Below, piece by piece: positions 1 through 7,300 of a stretch of 8,999 nt of DNA (its first letter is position 1; every line of letters begins with the position of its first letter). The notes beneath the pieces are model-generated. The model worked only from the letters and a program-made list of their open reading frames with translations, was not told where the DNA came from and ran no database searches. The position numbers were made by a program, and so were the translations under genes. Source of the stretch: Cytophagaceae bacterium (lineage in GTDB: Bacteria > Bacteroidota > Bacteroidia > Cytophagales > Flexibacteraceae); NCBI GenBank assembly GCA_947464365.1, contig CANHWS010000134.1, positions 1-8,999 on the forward strand, given 5' to 3'.

Positions 1-546
1 AATGCAATGATTACCAACACCCCTGGCATCATCAACGACCAAACCAACGAGGCCCGCAGCTATACCACAGGCGCCACAATGACCATCGGCAGCAATATCT
101 CCGAGAATGTGGACTTCACGATCTCGACCATGCCGAGCTATAACACCGTTGTCAATACCCTGCCGACCAGCCCCAACACGAGCTTCTTCAGCCAGAACAG
201 TAACGTCCGACTCAACTACGTGATCTGGAAAGGAATCACGTTTAACACCACCCTACGTTACCAATACTACAACGGCCTTAGCCAAGGCTTCAACCAGAAC
301 TTCTGGCTCTGGAATATGTCTGTCGGCAAACGCATTTTCAAGAACGAGGCTGGCGAGATCAAACTCAGTGTTTTCGACCAACTAGGCCAGAACCAAAGCG
401 TTAGCCGTACTAGCAACGAAGCCTACATCGAAGACACCCGTACCTTAGTCTTGCAACGCTACTATATGGTAACCTTCAGCTATCGCCTACGTCAATTCAA
501 AGCCCCTGAAAAACCAATGGGGATGCCATTTATGTTCGGCGGGTAG
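1..546 (+). CDS. C-terminal part of an outer-membrane beta-barrel (TonB-receptor-like) protein, 5' end outside window
   Basis: The frame is already open at base 1 and ends at TAG 544-546, so the gene starts upstream; the first in-window ATG (base 7) is not a convincing start. The visible ~180 residues alternate polar and hydrophobic/aromatic residues as in transmembrane beta-strands (NVRLNYVIWKG, FNTTLRYQYYNG, NFWLWNMSVGKRIF, GEIKLSVFDQLGQN, RYYMVTFSYRLRQF). Motifs such as GEIKLSVFDQLGQN, YIEDTRTLVLQRYYM and FSYRLRQF are typical of the last strands of the Bacteroidota outer-membrane beta-barrel family whose members often carry an N-terminal carboxypeptidase-regulatory-like domain and plug. 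A short Met/Gly/Pro-rich tail (GMPFMFGG) follows the final strand. The expected role is an outer-membrane transporter or receptor; the substrate cannot be told from this fragment. A terminator follows 30 bp after the stop. Confidence 0.85.
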   Translation, partial: NAMITNTPGIINDQTNEARSYTTGATMTIGSNISENVDFTISTMPSYNTVVNTLPTSPNTSFFSQNSNVRLNYVIWKGITFNTTLRYQYYNGLSQGFNQNFWLWNMSVGKRIFKNEAGEIKLSVFDQLGQNQSVSRTSNEAYIEDTRTLVLQRYYMVTFSYRLRQFKAPEKPMGMPFMFGG

Positions 547-575
547 ACCCTGACAACAGCACAAGATATGATCCG

Positions 576-614
576 TCAAAAAAGGCCTTCTGGATACCAG
601 ATGGCCTTTTTTGA
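576..614. terminator. Bidirectional intrinsic terminator between convergent genes
   Basis: A perfect 12-bp inverted repeat (TCAAAAAAGGCC at 576-587, GGCCTTTTTTGA at 603-614) is extended inward by a T:A pair and a CTGG/CCAG stem closing on an ATA loop, with one T-T mismatch. The A-run on one arm and T-run on the other give a GC-rich stem followed by a U-tract when read from either side. It sits 30 bp after the plus-strand stop at 546 and 23 bp after the minus-strand stop at 637, as expected for a terminator shared by convergent genes. Confidence 0.9.
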
Positions 615-636
615 TGTGGCTAGAGAGCAAGTTTAA

Positions 637-2520
637 TCAATCTTGTCGCTCGAAGACCGTAATGTAACGAGCGTTAGTACCGTTCAGCGTCAATGGATAG
701 AACTCGATCTGGGTTTCCGATGGTAGCTCTTGCTGATACAATATCTTGTACTGGCTTGGCTGATCTAGCGGGAACAAGGGCTGCATTAAAACAACATGAC
801 CTGCTTTCAACCCAATAAGCGGTAGCCTCTCGCTAAGGCACATCAAGCGCCGAATGGGCTGTCGGAGTACAGGACCAAATGGTGGACGGAAGAGATTAAG
901 ATTCGGCTGACCGTCATTAATTATCAAAATCGGAATTTTCGGAATGTTGGCCCGCATCAATAATACCGAAGATGACCAATCGTAAGCCATGATGGCATTT
1001 GGCTGATGGTCCTGGATCAATCGCTGAATCTGAACCGGATCAAACCGGTTGTTGCGTGTCTCCTTGAAATGCCGAAGACCCAATGCCGCTACCGTCAGTA
1101 CTGCCAGGGTCAAACAAGATGGCCATAGCCATCCATAGACCTGTTGTGCCAAATGGTCCAGCCCGAAGGACATTAAAAGCAAAAGCACTGGTCCATAAAT
1201 CAAACTATGCCGAGTAGGACTGTAGGTCACGAGCTGTCCCAAAACCATCAGTACCCAAGTCAACAAAACGATGCCCGCAAACAGCACCAACCGCCTACGG
1301 ACAGCTCCCCCATGCCAGCCAAGATAGGCTCCAAAGGCAATGAGTAGTGCTAGCATAACCGCAACGAAACTACCAACCAATCCATCAGCCCATTCGTAGG
1401 ACAAGGGAGTCAGGGTAGATAGTAGAACCCATTTCGTATTCGTGACCCAAAAGCTGAAGGCATAAACTAGTTTATCCCCAAGTCCATCCGGCAACGTGAA
1501 CAAAAACGCCAAGTCTGGCCCTGCGTTCCAGTTGATGCCTTTTGCTGCTTTGTTGCGCAAAAAGAAAACGAACAAGGTCAATACTGTCCCACCCAGCAGC
1601 CCAATCTGGAACCAAAGGTGCCGTGTCAACCACTGGACTTTGCCTATTATAGTAGTTATCGGGACCAGTCCCCATGTCACAAGGCCCAAGGCCGGCAACA
1701 CAAACAAAACCTGGAATTGGAAAACGCAACCAATCGCACCAACTACAATCAGCTGCTTTACCCAAGGCCGAACGTCAGTGGCCGCGGGCGGTTTATCCCC
1801 CAGTTCAAGGTGCCAACCAGGGCCTGATACCACCCAAAACAAAGCCAGCATCATGACCACGCCCCCTGCGTAAGGCGACATTTGGCTGCTATAGATAATA
1901 TGTTCGGGGCTATAGGCCAGCATAGATACCACGCTGATGATCACCCAATGGTTGACCCTAAGTCTAAACAGCACAGCCGCCAGAAGTCCGACCCCGACAA
2001 TTCCGAACAAAAACGAACCTAGGCGCCCCATCATCAAATTGAGGCGATAATCACCATAGTCATTGATCAGGGGGCCGAAAAGCAGGTATTGGCCTGGGGC
2101 ATAAGTGGAGTTCCTGCTTGGCCAGACCAATCGGGCAGGATTGATGTAATGGTAAAAGTCAGCCAGCACGCAGAGTCCATGCCCATACATCCAGTTAGCG
2201 ACTGCTTCTTGGGATTCGCTCCGTCTCAAAGTAGCATATCTGACACCTGTGTCAGCGACCGCTTTACTAATGGGAGCGGCGGCGTTGTCAAGCTTGGCAA
2301 AATGAGATGGTTCAGCACCACCCTCCTTGGCCCTTGCAATGCCTACATCCCAAGCAGTAGGCTGCGTGAGATATTGATAGACAAGTAGGTCATCAATATG
2401 GGTAAAATGCGACTGCCATGACCAAACCCGTAGCCATAGTGCAGGCACAATCACGACGACCAAAACCAGCAACCCAAACCACCGTTTGTGATAGAATGGG
2501 GTCATCGTTGGTGCTGTCAT
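637..2520 (-). CDS. GT-C fold (GT39/ArnT-like) multi-pass membrane glycosyltransferase
   Basis: This is a 627-residue integral membrane protein starting at ATG 2520 (a second Met lies at codon 6) and ending at TGA. Hydrophobic segments are visible at about residues 14-31, 167-186, 191-205, 218-233, 255-290, 304-321, 353-370, 380-400, 409-429, 438-455 and 463-482, followed by a soluble C-terminal part of ~145 residues. After the first membrane segment comes HIDDLLVY (41-48); an acidic pair here is the hallmark of GT-C enzymes, which transfer sugars from polyprenyl-phosphate donors on the outer face of the inner membrane. The large loop 50-165 and the YSPTRHSLIYGP segment (433-443) also fit the GT39-like group. 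The acceptor (lipid A, protein or polysaccharide) cannot be deduced. It lies 54 bp downstream of the PsbP-like gene with no convincing promoter between, so the two are probably co-transcribed and end at the 576-614 terminator. Confidence 0.75.
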   Translation of the reverse strand: MTAPTMTPFYHKRWFGLLVLVVVIVPALWLRVWSWQSHFTHIDDLLVYQYLTQPTAWDVGIARAKEGGAEPSHFAKLDNAAAPISKAVADTGVRYATLRRSESQEAVANWMYGHGLCVLADFYHYINPARLVWPSRNSTYAPGQYLLFGPLINDYGDYRLNLMMGRLGSFLFGIVGVGLLAAVLFRLRVNHWVIISVVSMLAYSPEHIIYSSQMSPYAGGVVMMLALFWVVSGPGWHLELGDKPPAATDVRPWVKQLIVVGAIGCVFQFQVLFVLPALGLVTWGLVPITTIIGKVQWLTRHLWFQIGLLGGTVLTLFVFFLRNKAAKGINWNAGPDLAFLFTLPDGLGDKLVYAFSFWVTNTKWVLLSTLTPLSYEWADGLVGSFVAVMLALLIAFGAYLGWHGGAVRRRLVLFAGIVLLTWVLMVLGQLVTYSPTRHSLIYGPVLLLLMSFGLDHLAQQVYGWLWPSCLTLAVLTVAALGLRHFKETRNNRFDPVQIQRLIQDHQPNAIMAYDWSSSVLLMRANIPKIPILIINDGQPNLNLFRPPFGPVLRQPIRRLMCLSERLPLIGLKAGHVVLMQPLFPLDQPSQYKILYQQELPSETQIEFYPLTLNGTNARYITVFERQD

Positions 2521-2574
2521 GGTAGGTTATCACAAATTGTTTAGGCTTACCGCTCAGGCTGAATATGCCTCGTT

Positions 2575-3798
2575 CTAGCTTTTGGTATCAAGCCAAGCGT
2601 TGATAACGTCTTCTAGGGCCCGTTCGTCAAACCGAATGCTATCCCTAATGCGTTGGTAGATAGCTTCCCCATCCTCCATCGAGCTTTGGTAGCGCAGCTG
2701 GATAAACCAGACATTATTACCTAGGGCAAAAATTAGGCCCCTGAATACCCAATTGGTCCTAAACTCAGTGATCGTTCCGCTTACCATCTTGCCCGGCACG
2801 CCAAACTCTGTGATGGGCTCCTCAGCAAAATCAGTGGCCTTGAGTTTGTAGTCCCGCACGTAAATCTCCTTGAGTTGCTCTAGGGTCTCTTCGACAGAAA
2901 TATCCTCCGCCTCTGTGCTCTGGTACCCACAATGGATATTGAAGTTATAGAGGCTATCAGCACTATACGTACCTGAAGCTAGCACGCCCTCCGTTGGTGG
3001 TGCAACTGGCAAAGCGGTCAGTTCAATTGGGCTATCAAAACTGAAAATACCATCCTCAACAGTAAATCGGTTCCACTCAGCTTCCCAGATATTGTCGAGG
3101 TCGATGTAGGGTAGCTCAATGTCAAACTGGATACTATTGAAGACCTGCAATGCTAATGCGCCTGCCTGTTTGTAAGAGGCATCGTACAAGATATTGAGGT
3201 TCCAGAACTTGTTTTCCGACAGCATATATAGGTGTCGGAACTCATGGTAGAGCTCTTCCTCTTCAGATGCCGTAATGGCTCCCATCAGCATATAGCCATC
3301 CACCCCTTCAAACTCATATAGGTGGGCTACCTTATAGTCGATGCGGGCTTCGGGAAAAAACTCAGAATACATCTGGAGCGTTTCGCTGACGGCTATATCG
3401 ACGTTTTGGTTCTGATCTGGCTCAAAAACCATGTAGACGAATCCCATCTTGAAGGGCAACACACTGGGGTCAGACACAAAGCGCTCGATATGGCGGGTGT
3501 TTTTAGTCTGCTCAGCAGGTAGGTCGATTTCGTCCTCCACCATCTTGTAGGGCACCGTTATGGTAATGGTCCCGTCCTTGGCCTTGAACTTTTGGTTCAG
3601 GAAAGGGGGCAACATCTTGGTGCGGCGCATCAGGCGATTGAGCCAAAGATTGCGGCGGGGACGACGGGGGGCATCGTGTCGATTCTGACGGTACTGGCTG
3701 ATGAGCCAAACCGCGCCCACAGCCATCATGATCAACCAGGCGGGTTGCCAAGTTGGCATAAATAATGTTGTTGCGTATTGTTCCAACACGTTGTTCAT
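2575..3798 (-). CDS. Single-span membrane protein with two tandem PsbP/Mog1-like (DUF1795-type) domains, function unknown
   Basis: I place the start at ATG 3798 (407 residues), although the frame stays open to an ATG at 4065 (496 residues). The extra 89 residues are Leu/Arg/Pro-rich and featureless, a Bacteroidota-type promoter lies inside them at 3875-3868, and the longer start would leave only 13 bp to the divergent gene at 4079. From 3798 the protein has a short N-terminus, one membrane span (about 19-36) and then a strongly basic stretch (RRPRR at 45-49), which by the positive-inside rule puts the rest in the cytoplasm. Two related domains follow, about 75-226 and 249-391. Each begins with a DG-type beta-strand, has a middle Gly-x-Ile-Thr segment (GAITA, SGTIT) and a WNLNILYDA / WFIQLRYQS strand, and ends in a helix closing with SIQFD or SIRFD. 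This resembles the PsbP/Mog1/DUF1795 fold. The fold call is by eye and the function is unknown. It probably heads an operon with the GT-C gene. Confidence 0.65.
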   Translation of the reverse strand: MNNVLEQYATTLFMPTWQPAWLIMMAVGAVWLISQYRQNRHDAPRRPRRNLWLNRLMRRTKMLPPFLNQKFKAKDGTITITVPYKMVEDEIDLPAEQTKNTRHIERFVSDPSVLPFKMGFVYMVFEPDQNQNVDIAVSETLQMYSEFFPEARIDYKVAHLYEFEGVDGYMLMGAITASEEEELYHEFRHLYMLSENKFWNLNILYDASYKQAGALALQVFNSIQFDIELPYIDLDNIWEAEWNRFTVEDGIFSFDSPIELTALPVAPPTEGVLASGTYSADSLYNFNIHCGYQSTEAEDISVEETLEQLKEIYVRDYKLKATDFAEEPITEFGVPGKMVSGTITEFRTNWVFRGLIFALGNNVWFIQLRYQSSMEDGEAIYQRIRDSIRFDERALEDVINAWLDTKS

Positions 3799-3867
3799 AG
3801 CGGAAAAATCCCCAACGACTAGGCCTTGCCTCGCATTGAGATGCAGAGCCCTTAGCATTTGGGGTTG

Positions 3868-3875
3868 CAAAGGTA
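3868..3875 (-). promoter_or_regulatory. Bacteroidota -7 promoter element (TACCTTTG)
   Basis: Read on the minus strand, 3875 to 3868 is TACCTTTG followed by CA, an exact match to the TAnnTTTG -7 element of Bacteroidota primary sigma factors. No clear TTG -33 element is seen at the usual spacing. Transcription would start near 3862, giving a leader of about 60 nt before the ATG at 3798. The element lies inside the longest open frame of that gene, which is why the shorter start is preferred. No exact element was recognised on the plus strand for the divergent winged-helix gene; CAACTTTG at 3985-3992 is a one-mismatch candidate. Confidence 0.6.
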
Positions 3876-4078
3876 CTAAATATCTAAGCATTGGTAAGGT
3901 AAGCGATTCCAACTTAGGAACAAGTAGGTTCGGCAACATTTTGCTTAGTCTCAGCCCAGACCTAGCCAGAACCCACAATGCATCCAACTTTGCTGCCAAC
4001 AACGGTCCAAGTAGTGCCAAAACAGGACTGCGGAGGGGGATGCGGCGAATAGGCCTTCTAACCACTGCATGATTTGCG

Positions 4079-4318
4079 GTGAATAAAGAGGTTCTGGGTG
4101 ACCGAACTCAAAATCTCAACCCACGCCAACGCCTATTGCTAGACAAGCTACTGTCAGACTTCGAAGGCGCCCTCAGCACCGCTAAGTGGGCCAAGATGTG
4201 CAAATGCTCATCCGTCACTGCCCTGCGCGACATACGACAACTGCTGAGCCTAGGTACCATCCGGATGGTTGGCGGCGGAAGGAGTGTGCGGTATGAAGTA
4301 GTGGGACTTGCGGATTAG
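4079..4318 (+). CDS. Small winged-helix protein resembling the C-terminal DNA-binding domain of Fic-family proteins
   Basis: This is a 79-residue frame with GTG start (4079), directly after an in-frame TGA at 4070-4072. The sequence LNPRQRLLLDKLL (13-25), DFEGALSTAKWAK (27-39), CSSVTALRDIRQLL (43-56) and GGGRSVRYEVV (65-75) matches in order the winged helix at the C-terminus of many Fic (DUF4172-type) AMP-transferases: helix 1, the FEG-L-T--KWAK helix, the recognition helix with TALRDI, and the GGGRS wing. Fic proteins of this type are normally 350-400 residues with a catalytic HPFx(D/E)GNGR motif; no such motif is readable in any plus frame of the 280 bp upstream. It is therefore either a relic of a deleted Fic gene or a free-standing small transcription factor. 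A GTG start with no visible ribosome-binding site leaves expression uncertain. It lies 128 bp before the GT4 gene on the same strand and divergent from the PsbP-like gene. Confidence 0.6.
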   Translation: MNKEVLGDRTQNLNPRQRLLLDKLLSDFEGALSTAKWAKMCKCSSVTALRDIRQLLSLGTIRMVGGGRSVRYEVVGLAD

Positions 4319-4446
4319 TGGCTTACCCTGATTTAGAAATTGCTGGGTAACGGCATGCCCTAACGATGGGTAGTTTGGCAACATAGCGATTCAATTCGGC
4401 CTAAGCATCCCACCCACCAAACCCCAATTCCTACCGATATTGCGGC

Positions 4447-5616
4447 ATGATTGCTCCGGACCCATCCAAACCTGTTGTTGCCCTCATCCTGAACTCTAAA
4501 TACCCCGGTGGTAGCGAGCTTGCCTTGGTCGAAACGGCCCGTGGGTTACATAATCTGGGCTATAACCTCCAGATCATTCTGCCAGAGGATGGCCCCCTGA
4601 CTGCCTACATGAAGCCCTACGCCACAGGTCTGCACTTTGTCAACAATAACTGGTGGGCATCTGGCAAACCGATCATGAGCCTGTTGCGCCGTCTATGGTT
4701 CATCAAAGGGTACTATAAAGCTGCTGAGCAAATGGTCAAGATCTTCATGGCCGAAAACGTATCCATCGTCCTGACCAATAGTGTGGTGATCCCGACTGGG
4801 GCCGTGGCAGCCAAGATGGCCAAACTCAAACACGTCTGGTACCTGCACGAGTTCGGCAAAGAAGACCATGGATTTGAGTTCTGGTACGGGCAAAAGCGCA
4901 GCTTTAAGCTGATCAACACACTCTCTGACCATTGTATTGCCAACAGCGATGCTGTGAACAACTATTTTGGTGAATATGTGCCGGCCATAAAGCGATCCAA
5001 AATCTACTATGCCATTGATATGGCCAAAGGCATGGCACCTACAGCTACCCAGTTTGCCCCTAAAGACCGTCTGGATTGTATCGTCACAGGCAGAGTGGCC
5101 CCAGGTAAGGGCCAGCTAGAGGCTGTAATGGCCATCCAACAAGTGCGGGCGAAGGGCATTAACGCCTACCTCAACCTGCAAGGGACAGCTGACGAGACCT
5201 ACAAAAACCAAATATTGGCCTACATGGCAGACCATCAGCTGGAGCCATACATCAACTTCTTGCCCTATAACCCAGACCCACACAAGGCAGTCCGCGAAGC
5301 AGACATTGCCCTTGTTTGTAGCCGCCTTGAGGCTTTCGGGCGTGTGACGGTAGAGGCCATGAAATTGGGTATCCCCGTGGTGGCAACAGCAACAGCTGGC
5401 AGCCTCGAGATCATCGGGAAGGACCAAACCCGTGGTCTGCTATACAACCCCGGCGATATGTCGGCATTGGCGGACTGCATCATGCAATACAATCAATCCC
5501 CCGAGCTGAGGCTCCGCCTAGCGACTGAAGCATACCAATGGGCTTGGCAACATTGCAATCTTGATACCCATGCCCAACAAATAGACGCTATTCTGCAAAA
5601 GGTAGCCCACAACTAG
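4447..5616 (+). CDS. Glycosyltransferase, GT4-like (GT-B fold)
   Basis: This is a 389-residue soluble protein with the usual two-Rossmann layout of GT4 retaining glycosyltransferases. The N-terminal acceptor half has the Gly-Gly loop after strand 1 (NSKYPGGSELAL, 16-27; most relatives read GGAE). The donor half begins near residue 209 with the CIVTGRVAPGKGQ strand-loop (211-223; Arg216 and Lys221 are the usual phosphate contacts) and carries the EX7E motif (Glu295 and Glu303 in LEAFGRVTVEAM) that binds the nucleotide-sugar, then GIPVVATATAG and the NPGD segment (334-337). Length is normal for the family. It should transfer a sugar from a nucleotide donor in the cytoplasm; donor and acceptor are unknown. 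The 128 bp upstream contain only a weak TAGTTTGG (4371-4378) resembling a -7 element, and a loose inverted repeat (TTACCC 4323-4328 / GGGTAA 4345-4350) without a T-run. ATG 4447 is a sensible start immediately ahead of the first beta-strand. Confidence 0.88.
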   Translation: MIAPDPSKPVVALILNSKYPGGSELALVETARGLHNLGYNLQIILPEDGPLTAYMKPYATGLHFVNNNWWASGKPIMSLLRRLWFIKGYYKAAEQMVKIFMAENVSIVLTNSVVIPTGAVAAKMAKLKHVWYLHEFGKEDHGFEFWYGQKRSFKLINTLSDHCIANSDAVNNYFGEYVPAIKRSKIYYAIDMAKGMAPTATQFAPKDRLDCIVTGRVAPGKGQLEAVMAIQQVRAKGINAYLNLQGTADETYKNQILAYMADHQLEPYINFLPYNPDPHKAVREADIALVCSRLEAFGRVTVEAMKLGIPVVATATAGSLEIIGKDQTRGLLYNPGDMSALADCIMQYNQSPELRLRLATEAYQWAWQHCNLDTHAQQIDAILQKVAHN

Positions 5617-5617
5617 C

Positions 5618-5625
5618 TATTTTTG
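5618..5625 (+). promoter_or_regulatory. Possible -7 promoter element (TATTTTTG) ahead of the GH5 gene
   Basis: TATTTTTG matches the TAnnTTTG -7 consensus of Bacteroidota and lies two bases after the stop codon of the GT4 gene. No TTG is seen at -33 spacing. If used, the GH5 transcript would have a leader of roughly 260 nt. The T-run also lies between short arms AACTA (5611-5615) and TAGTT (5626-5630), so it may instead be incidental. Confidence 0.3.
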
Positions 5626-5812
5626 TAGTTAGGTGAGTACAAATACCTACATCCTACTCAGTAGCCTCAATAGCACGACTGCAAACCTCCACCTCCGACG
5701 ACATAGTTGCGCCCCGGCCACCCCTTTTGCCATGGCTGCCAACGCCACAAATCAGTAAGTGAATAGCCACTCCCGCCAGACTCGTTTTTCAGTTTCCAGC
5801 ATTGTACCTATT

Positions 5813-5828
5813 GCAACCACATGGTTGC
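5813..5828. promoter_or_regulatory. Inverted repeat (possible operator) in the GH5 leader
   Basis: GCAACCA (5813-5819) and TGGTTGC (5822-5828) are perfect 7-base inverted arms around a CA spacer. A third half-site in direct orientation, ATGGTTGCG, recurs at 5854-5862 (first copy 5821-5829). The cluster is 32-81 bp before the proposed GH5 start, a plausible place for a regulator to bind. No binding protein is implied by the sequence and the repeat could be chance. Confidence 0.3.
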
Positions 5829-5893
5829 GATTGCCAAACTATGGCCCCAAACAATGGTTGCGGAGCGGCTTAACAATTGGCCTACCAACGAGC

Positions 5894-7279
5894 ATGGTAA
5901 TGAGACGGCCAAGGGCCTCGCACCAAATGATCTGGACGATCTGCTTGGCCGGATTTATGCTCGCAGTAGCCCTAGCGCCAGAAGCCAATGCACAACGACG
6001 CCGCCACAAACGCAGTAGTCATCGGCGGGGGCATAGTGCCAAGGTATATCAGCAACGCGCAAGCAAACGTAGCCTAGCCTACCAAACCAAAACCCGTAGG
6101 TATGCCAAATTGGTCAATATGGAATCGACGGGCGAGTTGTTCCAGCAACCACATGTAGAGGGGCGTGGGCTCTATGTGCCACCCAGCTTTGGCCTGCCTG
6201 CCTATAGTGCCAAAGGCCTACAACCAGGTGGCGCCACTAATGATCCTCTAGCTTTTAACTATGGGCTGCGGCGTGGTACCAACCTCAGCCATTGGCTATC
6301 ACAGTCCGCCAAACGAGGGCAACAGCGCGAACAATACCTGCAAGAGACCGACATCGAATGGCTACGATCCGTCGGGCTAGATCATGTACGCCTACCAGTA
6401 GATGAAGAGCAACTTTGGCATCAGGATGGCACCCAGAACGATACCGCCTTCCTGCTGATGCACAAAGCCATTGGCTGGTGTATGGCCCGCAACATGAAAG
6501 TCATTGTTGATCTGCACATTATCCGAAGCCATTATTTTAATGCCGCCAGCAATACCCTCTGGACCAGCGAACAGGACCAAAACCACTTACTGATCCTCTG
6601 GCGTGAGCTTTCGGAAGCCCTCAAGGGATATCCCAACTCGATGGTGGCCTACGAGATGATGAACGAGCCTGTGGCACCAGACCCAGCCCAGTGGAATGCC
6701 CTAGTTACCAAACTCCATCGGGTCATCAGGGCGCTAGAGCCTGATCGTTGGTTGGTGATTGGCAGCAATATGTGGCAGTCCACCGAGACGTTTGACCAAC
6801 TCCAGATCCCGGAGGGCGACCCCCACATCGTATTGAGTTTTCATTTTTACGAGCCGTTTTTCTTGACCCACTACAAAGCTGCATGGGTCCCACAACGGAG
6901 CTGGACTGGCCGGGTGCGCTACCCTGGCTACACTTTCGCTATTGAGGACGCCACTGGTCAAGACAGCACGGTGGTCCAGATGATGAAAAAACACCACAAA
7001 CTCTGGGATGCCCGTGCGCTAGACCAAATGCTGGCCAAACCGCTGGCCCTGAGCCGCAAAATGAACCTCCCCCTCTATTGTGGCGAGTGGGGTTGTTACC
7101 AAAAAACACCGATGCCTGACCGCCTCAGGTGGTATCAGGACATGCGCCGTGTCTTTGAGCTACACCACATCCCTTGGGCCACATGGGACTACAAAGGCAG
7201 CTTTGGCCTCAAACTACAGGACGGGACACCTTGCCAAGAGATATTGGTTGTCCTGCTAGATGCCCCGATTAAACGGTAG
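5894..7279 (+). CDS. Secreted glycoside hydrolase family 5 (cellulase-like) enzyme
   Basis: I start the gene at ATG 5894 (461 residues; ATG 5900 is equally possible) because it gives a clean Sec signal peptide: a basic n-region (RRPR), a hydrophobic core (IWTICLAGFMLAVAL) and an ANA cleavage site before Gln34. The frame stays open back to GTG 5759. Residues 34-72 are a striking Arg/Lys/His-rich stretch. The GH5 TIM barrel runs from about 122 to 455 and opens with RRGTNLSHWLSQ. The family's active-site residues are all present: Arg166 (VRLPV), His208 (VDLH), Asn257-Glu258 (MMNEP, acid/base), His317 and Tyr319 (FHFYEP), Glu398 (CGEWG, nucleophile) and Trp431 (TWDYKG). It should be an active retaining beta-glycosidase; whether it cuts glucan, mannan or another beta-glycan cannot be told. 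There is no T9SS tail, carbohydrate-binding module or lipobox, so a periplasmic location is likely. Its stop lies 21 bp from that of the convergent T9SS gene. Confidence 0.87.
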   Translation: MVMRRPRASHQMIWTICLAGFMLAVALAPEANAQRRRHKRSSHRRGHSAKVYQQRASKRSLAYQTKTRRYAKLVNMESTGELFQQPHVEGRGLYVPPSFGLPAYSAKGLQPGGATNDPLAFNYGLRRGTNLSHWLSQSAKRGQQREQYLQETDIEWLRSVGLDHVRLPVDEEQLWHQDGTQNDTAFLLMHKAIGWCMARNMKVIVDLHIIRSHYFNAASNTLWTSEQDQNHLLILWRELSEALKGYPNSMVAYEMMNEPVAPDPAQWNALVTKLHRVIRALEPDRWLVIGSNMWQSTETFDQLQIPEGDPHIVLSFHFYEPFFLTHYKAAWVPQRSWTGRVRYPGYTFAIEDATGQDSTVVQMMKKHHKLWDARALDQMLAKPLALSRKMNLPLYCGEWGCYQKTPMPDRLRWYQDMRRVFELHHIPWATWDYKGSFGLKLQDGTPCQEILVVLLDAPIKR

Positions 7280-7300
7280 TATTGGATAACGATTACCTAC

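Larger units (their letters stand above)
5617..5893 (+). other. 277-bp non-coding leader between the GT4 and GH5 genes
   Basis: Part of this stretch (from GTG 5759) is open in the GH5 frame, but its translation (about 45 residues) shows no family resemblance and precedes a textbook signal peptide, so I treat it as untranslated. It contains the candidate promoter element at 5618-5625 and a dyad at 5813-5828. No RNA gene or riboswitch was recognised. Confidence 0.5.

Noticed and set aside
1496..1873. Plus-strand open frame of 125 codons inside the GT-C gene
   Set aside because: Shadow of a well-supported membrane protein gene on the other strand; the translation has no recognisable features.
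3701..4072. Plus-strand open frame of 123 codons in the same frame as, and just before, the winged-helix gene
   Set aside because: It is antisense to the PsbP-like gene and its promoter region, shows no resemblance to a Fic catalytic domain, and is closed by TGA at 4070-4072.
4323..4350. Inverted repeat TTACCC/GGGTAA after the winged-helix gene
   Set aside because: Six-base arms with a 16-base loop and no T-run; too weak to call a terminator.
5116..5427. Minus-strand open frame of 103 codons inside the GT4 gene
   Set aside because: Antisense to conserved GT4 motifs including EX7E; Cys/His-rich translation without family features.
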